Positions 62,443 through 64,000 of a DNA stretch of 64,000 bases are shown piece by piece. Numbering within the stretch: the stretch's first letter is position 1; every line of letters starts with the position of its first letter. The translations under genes and the position numbers were made by a program. The notes beneath the pieces were generated by a model. The model was not told the DNA's origin. It saw only the letters and a program-made list of their open reading frames with translations, and made no database searches. The stretch is from Sipunculus nudus (Eukaryota; Annelida; Sipuncula; Golfingiida; Sipunculidae), in assembly GCA_026874595.1 (NCBI GenBank), contig CM049308.1, positions 23,834,367-23,898,366 on the forward strand, in the 5' to 3' direction.

Positions 62443-63952
62443 TTAATTTACAAGGTATCGCTCAAGTTATCAAGTTAAGGATTTGCAGACAAAGGCCTGG
62501 ATCTCCATTAAGAGAACGTCCTTTTCAAATATACAAATACTGTCTTGAAATTATCAAAAGAAATTTAATTCGTGAAAATGGCAAAAGCATATCAAATAAC
62601 AGCAAAACAACTGTATCGACAAGCCAGACAATAAATACCCTTAAAAGTCCTACGGGATGGAGTTTTCAATCAACAGGGGGTTCGTAATTCGTTGGCGTTT
62701 AAGTTGAAAATAACACCATCGGTAATACTTAGTAAAACACCGAGCCAGTTACACAAAATTTTAGCGGTAACCCAATCCTGTAATTCTACGCCGCGCGGCT
62801 GTAGCAAAACCGGCCGTTATTTGTATACTCATTAAGTAGCAGCTTCTTGTAGAGTGTAAATGACGATTGTTCACACCTGATGCGTTAGATGAAGAATCTA
62901 AACCCAGTGTCTGATTTCAACTCAGAGCTAAGTTATCGTAGTCCTATACTTTTTCTTCGCGGATTAAGAAAACCTAAACGACGTGCTGGACCCGCAGGGA
63001 ACTCTATGCACCTCAAAGCTTACGCTCATGTGGTAAAGGTATACTCCTATATACATATAACTTATATTTTCATTTTCACGCCCCTGCTTTTGTGTGTGTA
63101 TTATATCGGTAATGTCTCCTGCTCGTGCACCAGCTGAGCTTATAAATACCGTATGAATTGTTGTAACCGACCGCGCCACACAAGGAAATGAGAGTCGGTC
63201 TTTAGATATTTAGCTTTAAAACTAACACGTATTTGTATTGTATAGACTGGGTTATCATCGCCTTTTTTCCCTTTGTCATTGTATTAAGTTTTAATTATAT
63301 CACGAATATACTTCATCATTAATGAGACATGAAAGCGAAAGAAAATAATTAAGTTGATCACGTGGTTGATTATTACATATATGTATATGTGTAGATTTTT
63401 GTGAAAATTTATGTTGCACTTGGTTGTTGTCTCATAGGGAATTACATTTTTTCAATATTTTAAGTTGATTAATTGACGAATTTGTAATAGATATTCTTAA
63501 TAACAACTGATTAATTTCTTTAGTCTGTTTCACCAGTAGGTGACCATTAAAATATGGTGTTTATTCTCTTAAAAATAAATATTATCAAAACGTCTGACAC
63601 TAAATCTAACGGGAGATTAAAGGCTTAATATGAGATGTAAATTTAATGTCAAATAGCAACATTAATACTTTGAAACCTTCTGAATCTTGTGGCCAAGTGA
63701 AAAGCGTCTGTTTTAGGTTCCTGACTTGCTTCGATGGTTATATATAATCATACTTATATAGTTCAATATTTATGTCATCAATCAGCATCTTTTAAATGTA
63801 GTTGTTTTACCTTGACCTTGACCAGTCACCTTGACCTTCATTAATGGGATTGATATACCCATGTGGAACAAACTAGACTATAGTGTTAGAAGTAAGCAAT
63901 ATTCAATGTAAGATAAATACACTTTCATGTATATTTTAAGTAAAAATAAATG

Positions 63953-63954
<2 letters not shown>

Positions 63955-64000
<46 letters not shown>
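63955..64000. repeat. (TC)n(TA)n microsatellite at the window edge
   Basis: CT run changing to TA at about 63985; it continues past the window. Confidence 0.95.

Noticed and set aside
62322-63137. Possible exons at 62453-62687 (basic, Ser/Thr-rich) and 62889-63030 (ATG start, ends near AAG|GTATAC)
   Set aside because: The second looks a little like a first coding exon of a gene leaving the window to the right, but I recognise no family, and the first runs out of a microsatellite. Transcript data across 62400-63100 would decide.

Overview
The window is eukaryotic, AT-rich nuclear DNA from an invertebrate animal. Evidence: introns with GT/AG borders, one homeobox gene split over about 17.5 kb, very long (TA)n arrays, interspersed non-autonomous repeats and a satellite array. 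The homeodomain looks like the Msx-like 'Msxlx' group, which as far as I know is kept in lophotrochozoans and amphioxus and absent from vertebrates. With the repeat landscape this makes a mollusc or another lophotrochozoan the best guess. That is inference; nothing in the sequence fixes the species.

Only one gene can be supported. It lies on the + strand in three coding exons: 12244-12883, 18722-18891 and 29471-29737. Joined, they give 358 residues with consistent splice phases (phase 1, then phase 0). The protein has an aromatic N-terminal patch, an eh1 Groucho-docking motif (residues 134-140), a PxDLS-type CtBP-docking motif (151-155), a basic nuclear-localisation stretch (214-228) and a complete 60-residue homeodomain (227-286). 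This is the layout of a sequence-specific transcriptional repressor. A compact GC-box / inverted CCAAT / TATA promoter lies just upstream.

Layout: 1-12000, upstream gene-poor DNA with one large GC-richer island (6380-7240). 12000-29740, the homeobox gene with introns of 5.8 and 10.6 kb full of microsatellites and small transposon relics. 29740-55600, a gene desert with several GC-richer, homeodomain-site-bearing islands (34.2-34.7, 43.2-43.9, 46.1-47.0, 48.1-48.5, 53.3-53.8 kb) that may be enhancers. It also holds three small interspersed repeat families, a cluster of CRE-like sites and several minisatellites. 55605-59915, a satellite: 14 homogeneous 185-bp higher-order units, each built of five related ~37-bp monomers, flanked by diverged monomers, with a further 739-bp (four-unit) duplication inside. 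59916-64000, gene-poor DNA with CT/AT microsatellites.

The items most worth following are the dual-corepressor homeobox gene, the two-level satellite, the ~500-bp and ~250-bp interspersed families present in several copies here, and a near-perfect hairpin between two (TA)n arrays at 44.3 kb. No rRNA, intact tRNA, CRISPR array or intact transposase gene was found.
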